From Oenanthe sinensis (lineage: Eukaryota > Streptophyta > Magnoliopsida > Apiales > Apiaceae): DNA of 64,000 bases. The stretch lies in contig CM053806.1 of NCBI GenBank assembly GCA_028671895.1, forward strand, positions 16,999,001-17,063,000, in the 5' to 3' direction. Positions 48,016 to 59,341 of the stretch are shown piece by piece; position 1 is the first letter of the stretch, and each line of letters opens with the position of its first letter. Made by a program: the position numbers and the translations under genes. The notes beneath the pieces are model-generated. The model did no database searches. It worked only from the letters and a program-made list of their open reading frames with translations, and had not been told where the DNA came from.

Positions 48016-49226
48016 TTTAGTTTTTCTGCGTAACAGACAATGTACTTTATTAGAAAATAAATAGAACAAGTGAAATTAAACAAGTGATCAAGAATTAAGT
48101 GTCTTATAATTTAAAATAAAAATATATAAAATATAGAATTTTATATATTAGAACTTTAAAATAAAAACACTATTAATGAAGACTTATCGAATTTTAAAGA
48201 TTAAAACTAGATTAAACTTGGTTCTAATTTATTAACTTATAACCTATTAGTTCTAGAAAAAAGAAATTTAACAATTTTTCCTAGGCCCATTAATCAGTTC
48301 ATATGAGACACAACACCCATGTAACCATCAAACAATATAAGCAATAATATATATGATTCATAGGATTAATATGAATGTATATACTACTTGGGTTGAGTCC
48401 CGAATTAGAGATAAAACTGATTAAAATTTTTGTTAACAAAATGATACCAATTGTTAAATAGCTTATGAACACTACGATTAAAACTTATATGAAAAAACTG
48501 ATTAATCGAGAGAAGAATTTGCAAGGGTTTGGTTGTGTTTAACAATAAAAAATAGTAATAGAATAGGATTACATAAGCAATTAGAAATGAAAAACTGAGT
48601 ATATATATAGGAAAAGTCTCGGGGAGACTTTTTACCGCCGGGGAGACCTTTTCAAAAGTCTCGGGGAGACTATTGAAGGTCGGAGAGACTTTTGATAAAA
48701 TAAAAATAAAAAATAAAAAAATATATATATATATATAACTCGGGGAGACATTTGATTAAAACGTCTCGGGGAGACATTTTTTAAAAGTCTCCCTGGGACA
48801 AAAAAAGTCTTCCCAAAATATTAAAATATTATATATATGTATATTAAAAATAGTTCTATTATCCTATTAATTAAACTTAATACATATAAAATTCGAAATA
48901 TTTAAAATATTTTAGAAATAATAAAATTAGTAAAAATAATAATATAAAATATATATAATATAATATACTAATAATAACTATACTTCAATATTAAATTATT
49001 TTCAAATAAAAATAACTATTACCAAAATTCTAACTTGTAAAATTTTGATTAAATTATTTTTAAAGATAATAATCTAAAATTAAAATATAGTAGAATACAA
49101 CCAAACTAGATAAAATAAAATATTATAATAATTTACACTAGACACATATTCGAGAACTAGAATTTAGTAAAATAAATTCACAAGTGTTATGACAAATATT
49201 CACATAACAAACACTTGAAATTTTAT
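48016..49226 (-). other. pol-aORF spacer with GGGGAGAC repeats
   Basis: AT-rich and non-coding. Between 48610 and 48810 the word (T)CGGGGAGAC(A)TTTT recurs about seven times, including AAAGTCTCGGGGAGAC, which is also partly self-complementary (AGTCTC/GGAGAC). The same word fills the LTRs of this element. Confidence 0.75.
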
Positions 49227-52200
49227 TTAAGAATATAATGCAGATGTGAACTGTGATTTAAGATAAAAAAAACTATTCAACATCCCAAGTTCACCAACCA
49301 ACCTGGTGAATGTGGATTCATCAAGTGGCTTAGTAAAAATATCTGCAGTCTGTTCTTCTATGGGTACAAAGTATAACTCCACAGTACCATTCATAACGTG
49401 TTCTCGAATAAAATGATACCTGATATCTATGTGCTTTGTCCTCATGTGCTGTACGGGGTTGTTGGAGATCACAATGGCACTTGTGTTATCACATAAAATA
49501 GGAATTTTATTTAACACAAAGCCATAATCTAGGAGTTGATTCCTTAACCATAATATCTGAGCGCAACAGCTTTCCGCAACAATGTACTCAGCCTCTGCTG
49601 TAGAATTGAAAACTGTTTGTTGTTTCTTGCTATACCAAGAAATCAATCTCCTTCCTAGGAATTGGCAGCTCCCTGAGGTGCTCTTCCTATCAACAACACT
49701 TCCTGCATAATCAGAATCTGTATATCCTATTAGATTAAAACCAGATTCTTTAGGGTACCAGATACCAAGATTAGGTGTACCCTTAAGATATCTTAAGATT
49801 CTTTTCACAGCAACAAGATGAATATCTCTAGGATCCGCTTGGAACCTTGCACATATAAAAGTGGTATACATAATATCTGGTCGGCTTGCAGTTAAGTAAA
49901 GTAGAGATCCAATCATACCTCTGTAGCTTGTGATGTCTACCTTTATTGAGTTTTCACATACTCCAAGCTTGACAATTGTAGATGAGGGAGTTCTTGCAGA
50001 TGCTGAATCTTTCATGTGATACTTCTTCAGAAGTTCTTTAAGGTACTTGGACTAACAAATGAATATTCCATCTATTCGTTGACTCACTTGAAGTCCAAGG
50101 AAGAATTTCAGCTCTCCCATTAAGCTCATCTCGTACCTACTCTACATTAACTTAGCAAACCTCTTGCACAAGTTGTCATTAGTAGACCCAAATATTATGT
50201 CATCAACATATACTTGTACCATTATCAGATCATTATTTTGTTTCTTATAAAATAAAGTTTTGTCTATGACTCTTCTAACAAAACCATTTTCAAGAAGAAA
50301 TTCTGAAAGAGTGTCATACCATTTTCTGGGTGCTTGTTTGAGACCATAGATAGCCTTGAAAAGAAAATATACAAAGTCAATGTTATCTGGATCTTCAAAG
50401 CCTGGGGGCTGTTGTACATACACCTCTTCAGCTAACTTTCCATTCAGGAATGCACTCTTCATGTCCATTTGATAAACTTTAAAATTAGAGTGAGCTGCGA
50501 ATGCCAGAAACATCCTGATAGCCTTAAGTCTTGCAACTAGAGCATATGTTTCATCATAACCAATTCCTTCAGCATGGGAATAATCTTTTATAACCAATCT
50601 GGCCTTGTTCCTTATCACAATGCCATCTTCATCCAACTTATTTCTGAATACCCATCGTGTGCCATTACAGCCTTGTCCTTTGGTCTGAGTACTAGTTTCC
50701 AAACATTTTGAGATTCAAATTGATTGAGTTCATCTTGCATAACAATCACCCAATCAGGATCAGACGGTTCTTCTTCTATTTTCTTAGGTTCCATTTCATA
50801 TAAAAACCCAGAATAATTGCATTGACTCTGTGTAGCACCTCTTGTTCTAACACCAACATCTACATCACCAATGATTAACTCAAAAGAATGAGCTTTACTC
50901 CAAATTCTCTGACTTGGCAGATTAGATCTTGATGGTTTGCCTTGATTTTTATTGTGATGTTATGTTTGATTTGTTGATCCTTCATCTCCTCCCCCTGAGT
51001 TGCTGCTAGGATCTCTTGATGAATCTTCATGTGTGTTAGTGGTATCTCCAGAGTTTCCACCACTAGCACTTGGATCATCAACATCATTATCATTATTGTT
51101 TCCTATTGCAGCCTCATGTTCGTTTTCATCATCTGAGTGTGAGTCTGGAAAATTGTTGAACTTAAGAGTTTCAGATGGATCATCATTTTGGATGACAGGG
51201 AATTTTGTGTCATCAAAAGTTACATTGACACTTTCTTTGACATGATGTTGATCAATAATATATACCCTATAAGATCTTCTAGAATAACCAACAAAAATAG
51301 CTTCTTGAGCTTTAGCCTCGAACTTCCCAATACGTTCTTCTCCATCCTTAAGTACAAAGCATTTAGCACCAAATACATGAAAGTACTTGAGCGTTGGTTT
51401 CTTGTTAGCCATTATTTCGTAGGGTGTCTTCATTAAGTCCTTGTTGATCAGAGTCCGATTATGGGTATAACATGCAATATTTACAGCTTCAGTCCAAAAT
51501 TACATTGGAAGCCTTGATTCACTCAACATAGTCCTTGCAGCTTCAATTAATGTACGGTTCTTCCTTTCTACCACTCCATTCTGTTATGGAGTTCTAGGCG
51601 TTAAGAATTGTCTTGTTATTCCCTTTTTAACATAAAATTCATTCAAAACTGTATTCTTGAACTCAGTTCCATTGTCTGTCCTTATAGCTCTAACTGGAAG
51701 CTTTGAATCCAACTCAATCGTCTTGATATGATCAATCACCATTTGAGGAGTTTCATCCTTTGAGTGCAGGAATAAAACCCATGTATATTTTGAATAGTCA
51801 TCAACAATCACCGAGGCATATCTTTTATGTGATATTGACATAACATTAACTGGACCAAATAAATCCATGTGAATTAATTACAGTGGTTCAGTAATACTAG
51901 ATGTGTCAGTGCTTGGATGTGATGCTTTCTTTGCTTTCCCTTTCTGACATGCCTCACAAAGTCCTTCTTGTATGAATTCTAATTGGGGCAGTCCTCTCAC
52001 TAATTCTCTTTTGACTAGAGAATTCATAGATTTGAAATTAAGGTGTGAGAGATTCTTGTGCCATAGCCAACTTTCATCTAACGAAGCTTTAGCATAAAAA
52101 CAATTGACTTCATCTCTGCAACCTGAGTTCAGATCAGCTACGAACAAGTTTCCTTTCCTTACTCCCTGAAGAACAAGCTTTTCATCCTTCTTGTGAGAAA

Positions 52201-52487
52201 TCAAACAACTCTCCTTCACAAAGTTCACTGTGTATCCCTTGTCACAAAACTGACTGATACTCAGAAGATTGTGTTTGAGACCTTCCACGAAAGATACATT
52301 ATCAATGACGACATTGCCAGCTTCTAAACAGTCATATCCCTTTGTCATACCCTTGTTGTCATCTCCAAAGGTAACCACTGGGCCAGCTCTCTCAACAACA
52401 TTTAATAGCAGGGCTCTATCTCCGGTCATGTGTTGTGAGGATCCACTGTCGAGAATCCAAATAACCCGGTTCACCTGTTTTACACCC
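49227..52487 (-). pseudogene. pol: pol of the minus-strand copia element
   Basis: The minus strand from 52487 reads GVKQVNRVIWILDSGSSQHM, the aspartic protease (DSG at 52450-52442). GAG-pre-integrase follows (WHKNLSHLNF, LCEACQKGK). The integrase core has HMDLFGPVNV, IRTDNGTEF and NGVVERKN around 51870-51540. After an acidic linker comes RT with [26 protein letters not shown] and intact YVDD (50210-50199). RNase H shows GYTDSDYAGS and LCDNTSAIV, and the tail is ADIFTKPLDES. Stops occur near 51878, 51584, 51509 and 50142, and a frameshift lies between 50960 and 50702. The active-site residues I can see are kept, so decay is younger than in the outer element. Confidence 0.92.
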
Positions 52488-52504
52488 TGCAATCATCAAA
52501 TGAG

Positions 52505-54916
52505 TTAGGCCTTCTTCGGAACCCAACATTGATTGGGTCTGGCATATTTGAAAAATTGTCCTTTGTCAAGTTTAACAACAGAACCCAACTTGACAAACTC
52601 ATCTACTACTTTGACTGAACATTTCTCCTTGTAAACAACCTTAACACCTTTGTATGCAGGCTTAGGTGAGAATGTCTTCTTCTGTGAAATAAGAGAACTA
52701 ACAATCTTTGATCTAGCATGCCTGTGATTTATGTGTTGTCTAGTTGTAGTATTGACATTCATAGCATGCATGCTTTTAAAATATGCAGACATAACATTGA
52801 AAGTACATAGCATATAGTTATCTACACCACAAGGTTTATGGCATGCATCAATAGTAGGCATTTTATTCACAATAGCATGAGTCTTAACAGTTTCTACCTC
52901 AACTTTATTAACATTCTTAAAGTTCTCAGTAGCATGGAATCTGTTGTTACTATTCCTACTATTAACAAACTTATTAGATCTGTTATGATTTTTCTTAAGC
53001 TCATTAGCACCTAAACCAGGAGTGGATGAACTAGCAGTGTTCACATTTTCTATTGGTCTTTTAGGTACATATTTAGCTTTCTAGACATTTATTCATTTTA
53101 TGTCCCTAACAGGTTTTTCCTGTACTTTCTCTTTCTCTTTAAGATCTTCAAGTTTAATTTCATAATCCACTATTACACAACTATCAAGAACTAGTTTTGT
53201 AATAGGAGTTATGAAAAAAGGTTTCTTAGTGTCCTTAATAGCAGTCTCTTTAAAAGGGGTGATGTTACTAGTCTTTCCTACAGATTCATTATATTCAAAA
53301 CCTATCCCAACTTTCCGTTTAATCTCTTGTTGGTCAACTAAGTCTTTCATAACAAATGAAGCAGTTCTATAGGCTTGACACCTGACTTTCTCTTTTTCAA
53401 TTTTATCCTTCAAAAAAGCTTCAATTTCAACATAGCAGTTGACTCTATTAACTTGAAATGCAACATCTTCAGTTAATTTCTCATTTATAAGTTTCATCTT
53501 TTTCAATTCAAAATTCTCTTCTGATAAAACTTTGTTTTTGAGATTTAAGACTTATATTTGATCTCTAGCATCAGTTAAATTCTCACCTAGCAATTTAAAC
53601 ATTTTAGGACAGCTAGGGTTTACCTCAATTCCTTGACGAGGTGGGGATTGTGATCCGTCAGAAGAAGAAGCCATTAGAGCAAGATTTCCCATATCTTCTT
53701 CTTCGTCATTGTCATAATCATCCCAGCTTTTTCTTTCTGCTAAGTATGATCTTCCCTGATGCTTCTTCAGTAGAGCTTCATATTTCTGTTTAAGCTCGTC
53801 ATATGAATCCTTCTTTCTTTCCTGCTTGGGCTTTTTACAATCCGTAGCAAAGTGTCCCATTTCATTGCAGTTGAAGCAACGAATCTTGCTTCTGTCTACC
53901 ATCCATGTCTTGTATCCACCTCTTGTATTGGATGAGCTAGATGAACCACATCTCTGAAATCTGTTTGCCATAGGCTTGAATTTGAAATTAGGGTTCCTCC
54001 TGAATCTTGTATTTCCAAATTTTCTAGCAATCAGTGCCAGAGATTCATCCTCAAGTTGATCAAGTTCTTCCATTGAGTAGAATTCACTTTCAGATGAATT
54101 CATTTGAGTTGCACCAACTTCTGCAACAATACCCTGATCAATGACTTTGACTGAAGAAGATTCAGTCATAGCTTCTCTGTATTCTGGTACTTCTGCTACA
54201 AGAGCTGTAGACTTGCTGATCACCTTGCCTGTACCATATATTTCCTTCTGTTGAATCTGCTCTAGCTCATAGGTCTTCAGTATGCCATAAAGTCTTTCCA
54301 ATGAAATTTCATTCATGTCCCTTGACTCCCTGATGACAGTAATTATATGCTCTAAGTGAACTGGCATTGTCAGCAAAAACTTTCTATTGATCTTCTTCTT
54401 CGTATAGTGTTTTCCATTGAGATTTAGATCATTTATCAGTTTGTTGTATCTCTCAAAAACATCAGAGATACCTTCTCCAGGATTTGATCTTAAATGCTCA
54501 TATTGAGACGTTAAGATTTCCAATCTGTTCTCATTCACTTCTTTTGTTCCTTCATTCAGTATCTCTATCGTTTCCCAGATGTGTTTAGCATCTTGGCAAT
54601 TAACAACATGATTGTACATTCCGAGATCAAGAGATTCCACCAAAATTAACTGCAGGCTGGTGTCCAAAGAATCCAGTTCCTTTTCTGTTTCAGTGTACTC
54701 AGAAATATCTTTTTCAAATTGTTTGTGTAGAATAAGTACACCATCTTTCATATGCTCAGGAATGATTGTTATTGGAACAGTAACACCAGTCTTCAAAATA
54801 TCCTTGTACTTAGTGTTTGCAGTTCGAAGAAACAAGGTCATCTTCCTCTTCCAAAGATTATAATTATCTTTATCAAATGGAGGAATTTTAATGCTATTCA
54901 CTCTTTGAGTACTCAT
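52505..54916 (-). pseudogene. gag: gag of the minus-strand copia element
   Basis: The minus-strand frame opens MSTQRVNSIKIPPFDKDNYN with LWKRKMTLFL, a copia Gag start, and is open for 454 codons to a TAA at 53552-53554. The same frame continues to 53093 and, after TGA and TAG, from 53044 to the final TAA at 52505-52507, giving a roughly 800-residue Gag as in Sireviruses. The zinc knuckle CFNCNEMGHFATDC (53878-53837) is intact. A coiled-coil, Lys/Glu-rich segment lies at 53506-53300. The C-terminus is CWVPKKA, comparable to WVHKSTN in the outer element. Only point stops separate it from an intact frame. Confidence 0.9.
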
Positions 54917-55099
54917 TTTAAAATAATAAAAGATTAAAAGGATTTGAGATTTTTAGGAATTAATGAAATTTCAAATTTTTAAGAAATTATTTTTTTTTTA
55001 ATTTTTAATAAATTAAAAGTGTCAATTTTTAATAAATTAAAAGTTTTGAAATTTTTAATAAATAAAAATATTATGATCTTGATTTTTATGTCAATCAGA

Positions 55100-55113
55100 T
55101 GGCTCTGATACCA
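55100..55113 (-). other. Primer-binding site of the minus-strand copia element
   Basis: TGGTATCAGAGCCA on the minus strand, two bases from the 5' LTR, fully canonical for initiator tRNA-Met. The 54917-55099 stretch between it and gag is an AT-rich leader with nothing else visible. Confidence 0.92.
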
Positions 55114-55115
55114 AT

Positions 55116-56424
55116 TGTTAGGTCCAAATGATTGTAGAATGGGGGGGTTGAATACAATCTCTAATAAATATTAAATTCTGTTTCGGATAATTTTTTATTA
55201 AATAATTTTAATTATTATCACAAAATTATAATCAAAGAAACACAGTTCAAGTAAAATACTTATATTAAACTTGAGGTTGGTTACAAGATTAAATCAGAAA
55301 ATATTCACTAATTAGCTCTTAAAATTCTATAGTAATTTTGACATGAAATGCTTTTTAGAATTTGTTTTTAGCCAAAATAGAATGTTAATTGAATTGTTGA
55401 ACTACTAACTTAAACTTGTATTTATAGGCAAATCTGGACTTGGGAGACTTTTTCTATTCGGGGAGACTTTTTCTCCTCGGGGAGACTTTTTAAATGCTGA
55501 AAGACTTTCTCTTGGGAGACTTTTGTGGCTCAGGAAGACTTTCTTAAACTTGGAAGACTTTTTAAATCTGAAGAGACTTTTTAATAAAACCTCGGGGAGA
55601 CTTTTTTTAAAAGTCCTCCCGAGAGATGAATTAGCTGACATGCATTGTACTTGAAATGTATATCTTCTTTCCCTTTTTTTTTTGCTTTCTTTTTAATTTA
55701 AATTCTATTACTTTTATTATATATCTTATAAATTAAATCAATTCTTTTTAAATTAATCTAATTAAATAGGATATATAATAAATTATCTTTTTGATAATAG
55801 AATTAAATTAAAGTCTTCTTCATTCTAAAATAATTCTAAATTAATTAATTTCTTAATCAATTTAAGGAATAAATTAATTCTGATTGAATTAATTTACCAA
55901 TTAAATTAACTAAATAATTTAATCAATTAATAGAGAATTAAATTAAAGTCTTGACTCCACAACTGTTGATGATATAATTTTAAATCTTCTGTCTTCACAC
56001 CAATGTCTGTAGCTGATCACTTCTTCTGTAATAAAGAATCTTCTCTGTATTTTGTCAACACTCCATGTACTGTCTGGTTCACGAGTGATTCACAACAAAT
56101 AGAATTCTTCACTTGACTTTTATAATGTGATTCACTTCTGCTCCTTCTGACTTGACTATTTCTGTTGTCATACAATCTTAAAATCTTCTGACATTGTAGC
56201 TTCTTCAAACTTAAATACTCCACTGAGGCATGATCAATTAAATTGAGCTTCTATCAATGTAGTACTGCTTCAAGTCTGTAGATTGACTTTGATCTTCTTT
56301 TTCTTGTCAAATAATACCTGCTGAAGATTCATGTGACAGATAATGTATTTACTTACAAATTATCTATGTTTGAGTTGAGTTGTCAACTCACTAAATAAAT
56401 AGGCTTATAAACATATGTCTTTCA
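55116..56424 (-). repeat. 5' LTR of the minus-strand copia element
   Basis: A 1309-bp match to 31171-32496. The TATA box is at about 55418-55430 on the minus strand (CTATAAATAC). The GGGGAGACTTTTT array lies at about 55437-55615. Confidence 0.93.
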
Positions 56425-56429
56425 TACAT

Positions 56430-58767
56430 CCACTTCAACTAATACTCAAGGTATAAACTTTGACTTTTTTCAGAATTTGCATTCTCTGATAATATAAGTT
56501 CAGAAAAGTTATGATATGTGTGATGTGAGAAGTAATGAGATTACTTTAAAAAATCAAAGTGATTTAGGATGTTCTATATTTTTTACAGGTACTCAGAAAT
56601 TATTTGTCACTGCAAACTCTGATGCTATTGCAAGCTCTGACAAAGGTAAAACTCTAATGGGGAGGATGCATTTGCTGATGAGTTTATCTTTGAGGATGAA
56701 GAAATTACAGATCTATCTATTCCATACACACAAAGATACAACTCCAAGAGATGGCCACGTGATTCTTTTGATGCTCTTGATAGATTGAAGATGAGCTATC
56801 ATGACTATGTTGTTGTTGAAAATTTAAAGAGTGAAATTGAGTCTGCTCTTAATAATGAAGGTATAAGGAGGGAGAGTAGCAAGGATGATCCATCTACAAC
56901 TGATGTTCTAAACTCTCACAGACAATCCATCTTGGATATGTCTTGGAAATTTTCTAAAGAAAAAATCTCATGGCCTCATGTTCATGAATTGATTAACAAA
57001 GCTGACAAGGAATTAAACTCTGAAGAGATGAAGACTATGTTGAAAGCTACTACTGTGTTGTCCAAGGGACTTCACAATGAAGTTTGTGAGTTAAAAGAAT
57101 CTGTCAACAAGACCACTGCATCTGTTCAAACTTCTATCATTACTTCTCAACATGATTTGGAATTGAAGTTGAAAAATGTTTCTGCTAAACAGGATGCCTT
57201 AGAAATCAAAGTCGATAATCTCTTTACTGTTGTCACTTCTATGCAGAACATGATACATACAATTGTTGAGATCCTAACTATAAGAAAAGGGACTGATGTC
57301 AGAAAGGGAGAGAAGATGTCTATAGACAAATGCAAGGAGGATGTTTTACAAAAAGCTGACAAACCTGATGATGATGACCAAGGGATTCATAAGGATGGGA
57401 AGCAAACTCTGATGTAAAAAACTCTGATGTCTGAATAAACTCTAACAAACTCACAAAATCTGATCCCATCAAACTCTAGGGTAAACTCTGACAAGAAGCA
57501 AACTCTGATGGATGCTGACATGGAGCTAGCTAAAAGACTTGAAGAAGAAGAGAAGCCTGAGAAAATAGAAGAGCAAAACCTGAAAGATGCAGAACTGGCA
57601 AGAAAGTTGTTTGAAGAAGAAAATCCAGGAATGGATCCAGTTGCTATAGAGGAAGAGTTGAAGAAATCTGGTACTGACAATGCTCAAGTCCAGAAGAAAA
57701 GAAAATATGTGAAAAGGAATCCAGTACAAAGAAAAACTCCTGCTCAACAAAAGAAAAATGTTCCTAAGCCTTCTCAAGTCAAAACTATTAAAGCTCCTAA
57801 AAATGCAATTGTGCAAGCAAAACCTACTTCAGAAATTATAAAGAAAGCTCCATCCAAATCAAGAAGTCCTCTCACTATGTCAGGAACAACATTTATCCCA
57901 GGTGGATCAAGTTTTGAAGATGAAGAGGAAGATCAACAATCTCTGATCAAAAATAAAAAGTCTGATCTTCTTTGGACAAAAATTCAAACTATGACTCTCA
58001 ATGCCAGACTTGGTAAGAATAAGGGTGGTATTGGTGATTCACAAGCAAAAGTCTACAGTGGTTAAGCAAACACTTTTAGAGATCCCTTCTCATTAGAAGA
58101 CAAGCCTGAGGAAGATTTATCTCAAGAACATCTGGACAAATTAATATTTGTGAACATAGTGAAGGATATCTTTGATGGTGCTCAAGAAAAGGAGAAGCTG
58201 TTATATTTCTTGGAAAATGGAAGTGTTTTGAAAATTGCTGAAGAAGATCTGATCCACAAGGCATCTAAAGAACTTGAACATGTTCTTTATCTACTCAATG
58301 ATGAAAATGAAGTCACTTCCAGATGGATGAAGATTTTAGAAGGTGTAATAAATGAGAAGAAGAAGAGTGAGAGATTACTCATGATAAACTCTGAAGAGTT
58401 CAAACCTGGTTACTTGCTTGAAGATGGAATAGAAAAAGAAATGGCAAAAGGAGATGCAAAGGTCAAGATGGTGTTAGGGATTCCTACACTAATTTTAATC
58501 CCTGATGGAAAGAAGGCCTATTACATTCCCTTATATGAAAGAATGGAGAGATCATCAATATATAATCTGAGAGATGCTATATTCCAAATTGATGATTCTT
58601 ATGAGTAGATGAAAGAATTGAAAGAGAAGCTTAGTGAATTACTGAAGAAAGCTGAGGAAAAGCTACTGGATCAATTTATGAAAGAAGATTTCTCATATAG
58701 AAGAATCTAAGTCAAAAAGGAAGATTCAAACTCTGATGCATTTTTCTCCATATTTCTGGCATCATAA
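56430..58767 (+). pseudogene. aORF of the 45-kb copia element, C-terminal part
   Basis: It resumes the outer element's third ORF after the minus-strand insertion. From 56785 one frame is kept to the end with point stops (near 57415, 58063, 58606, 58708) and finishes at TAA 58765-58767. Recognisable stretches are WPHVHELINKADKELNSEEM, a heptad-rich coiled coil (about 57060-57260), a Lys/Pro-rich basic part (57690-57870) and GIPTLILIPDGKKAYYIPLY near 58480. AAACTCTGAT recurs in frame as Asn-Ser-Asp. The protein is large, non-membrane in character and of unknown role. The order coiled coil, then basic or acidic tail, parallels the aORF of the minus-strand element. Confidence 0.65.
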
Positions 58768-58810
58768 GTGAAATTTATGTTTTACTTACTAAAGCATAAA
58801 TTAGGGAGAT

Positions 58811-59336
58811 TGTTAGAAAATAAACATTGATGCTGTCAGAGAATACCAGAATAGAGTTTATGACTGCTGACATCATCAGAGAATAAGGAAGTTGTCGGTC
58901 AGAGTTTATTCTATCAGAGTTTACACAATCAGAGTTTACTCTAACAGAGAATGCTCTATCAGAGAATAAACAACTAACAAAGTTTACTATCAGAGTTTGT
59001 AAAGGAAACAGACAAATCAGAATATGATTTGGATAGTGAAGAAGGAATTCAAGTAAAAATCAAATTACCTTATTGAAGCTATTATTTTCATTATCTATTT
59101 TGTAGTTGAATTTGTAATTGTGTCTATATAAACACAGAAATAGGTTAACATTAAAAAAATTCAAGTCATATTATTCTCTCAACTTAGCATCTCTTAAGAA
59201 CATTGATTTTCTTAAGAGAGTTTTGTACAAATATTATTATTATTAAAAAGTTATTCATCTTTTATACTTGTGGCGATTATTTGGTATCTATTATATTCAA
59301 CCCCCCTTCTATAATAGATTATCATCTGGGTAAACA
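58811..59336 (+). repeat. 3' LTR of the 45-kb copia element
   Basis: It follows the purine tract AAATTAGGGAGAT (58798-58810), starts TGTTAG and ends GGTAAACA before the second CATAA. TATA box at 59124-59132. Confidence 0.95.
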
Positions 59337-59341
59337 CATAA

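Larger units (their letters stand above)
31171..56424 (-). mobile_element. Ty1/copia retrotransposon (Sirevirus-like), minus strand, expanded by nested insertions
   Basis: LTRs at 31171-32496 (3' LTR) and 55116-56424 (5' LTR) are flanked by TACAT (31166-31170, 56425-56429). On the minus strand it reads LTR, canonical PBS, gag, pol, 1.2-kb spacer, aORF, purine tract AAATAGGGGGAGAT, LTR. It lies inside the aORF of the 45-kb element and itself holds a TRIM-bearing tandem triplication and an Angela-like element, both within its aORF. Fewer stops and more similar LTRs than the outer element make it younger. The AGGGGGAGA tract and downstream aORF are Sirevirus traits. Confidence 0.92.
14350..59336 (+). 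mobile_element. Ty1/copia retrotransposon (Sirevirus-like), 45 kb through nested insertions
   Basis: Two 526-bp LTRs (14350-14875, 58811-59336) start TGTTAGAAAATAAACATT and end GGTAAA(C/T)A. They are flanked by the exact 5-bp target duplication CATAA (14345-14349, 59337-59341). Interior order is PBS, gag, pol in copia order (integrase before RT), spacer, a third ORF, and a purine tract TTAGGGAGAT. The third ORF downstream of pol and multiple zinc knuckles in gag resemble the Sirevirus (Maximus/SIRE) lineage; clade is inferred. Removing the two nested elements leaves about 11.8 kb. Stops and frameshifts are dense and the LTRs differ visibly (about 18 differences in the first 190 bases by eye). 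It is therefore old and inactive. Confidence 0.9.
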
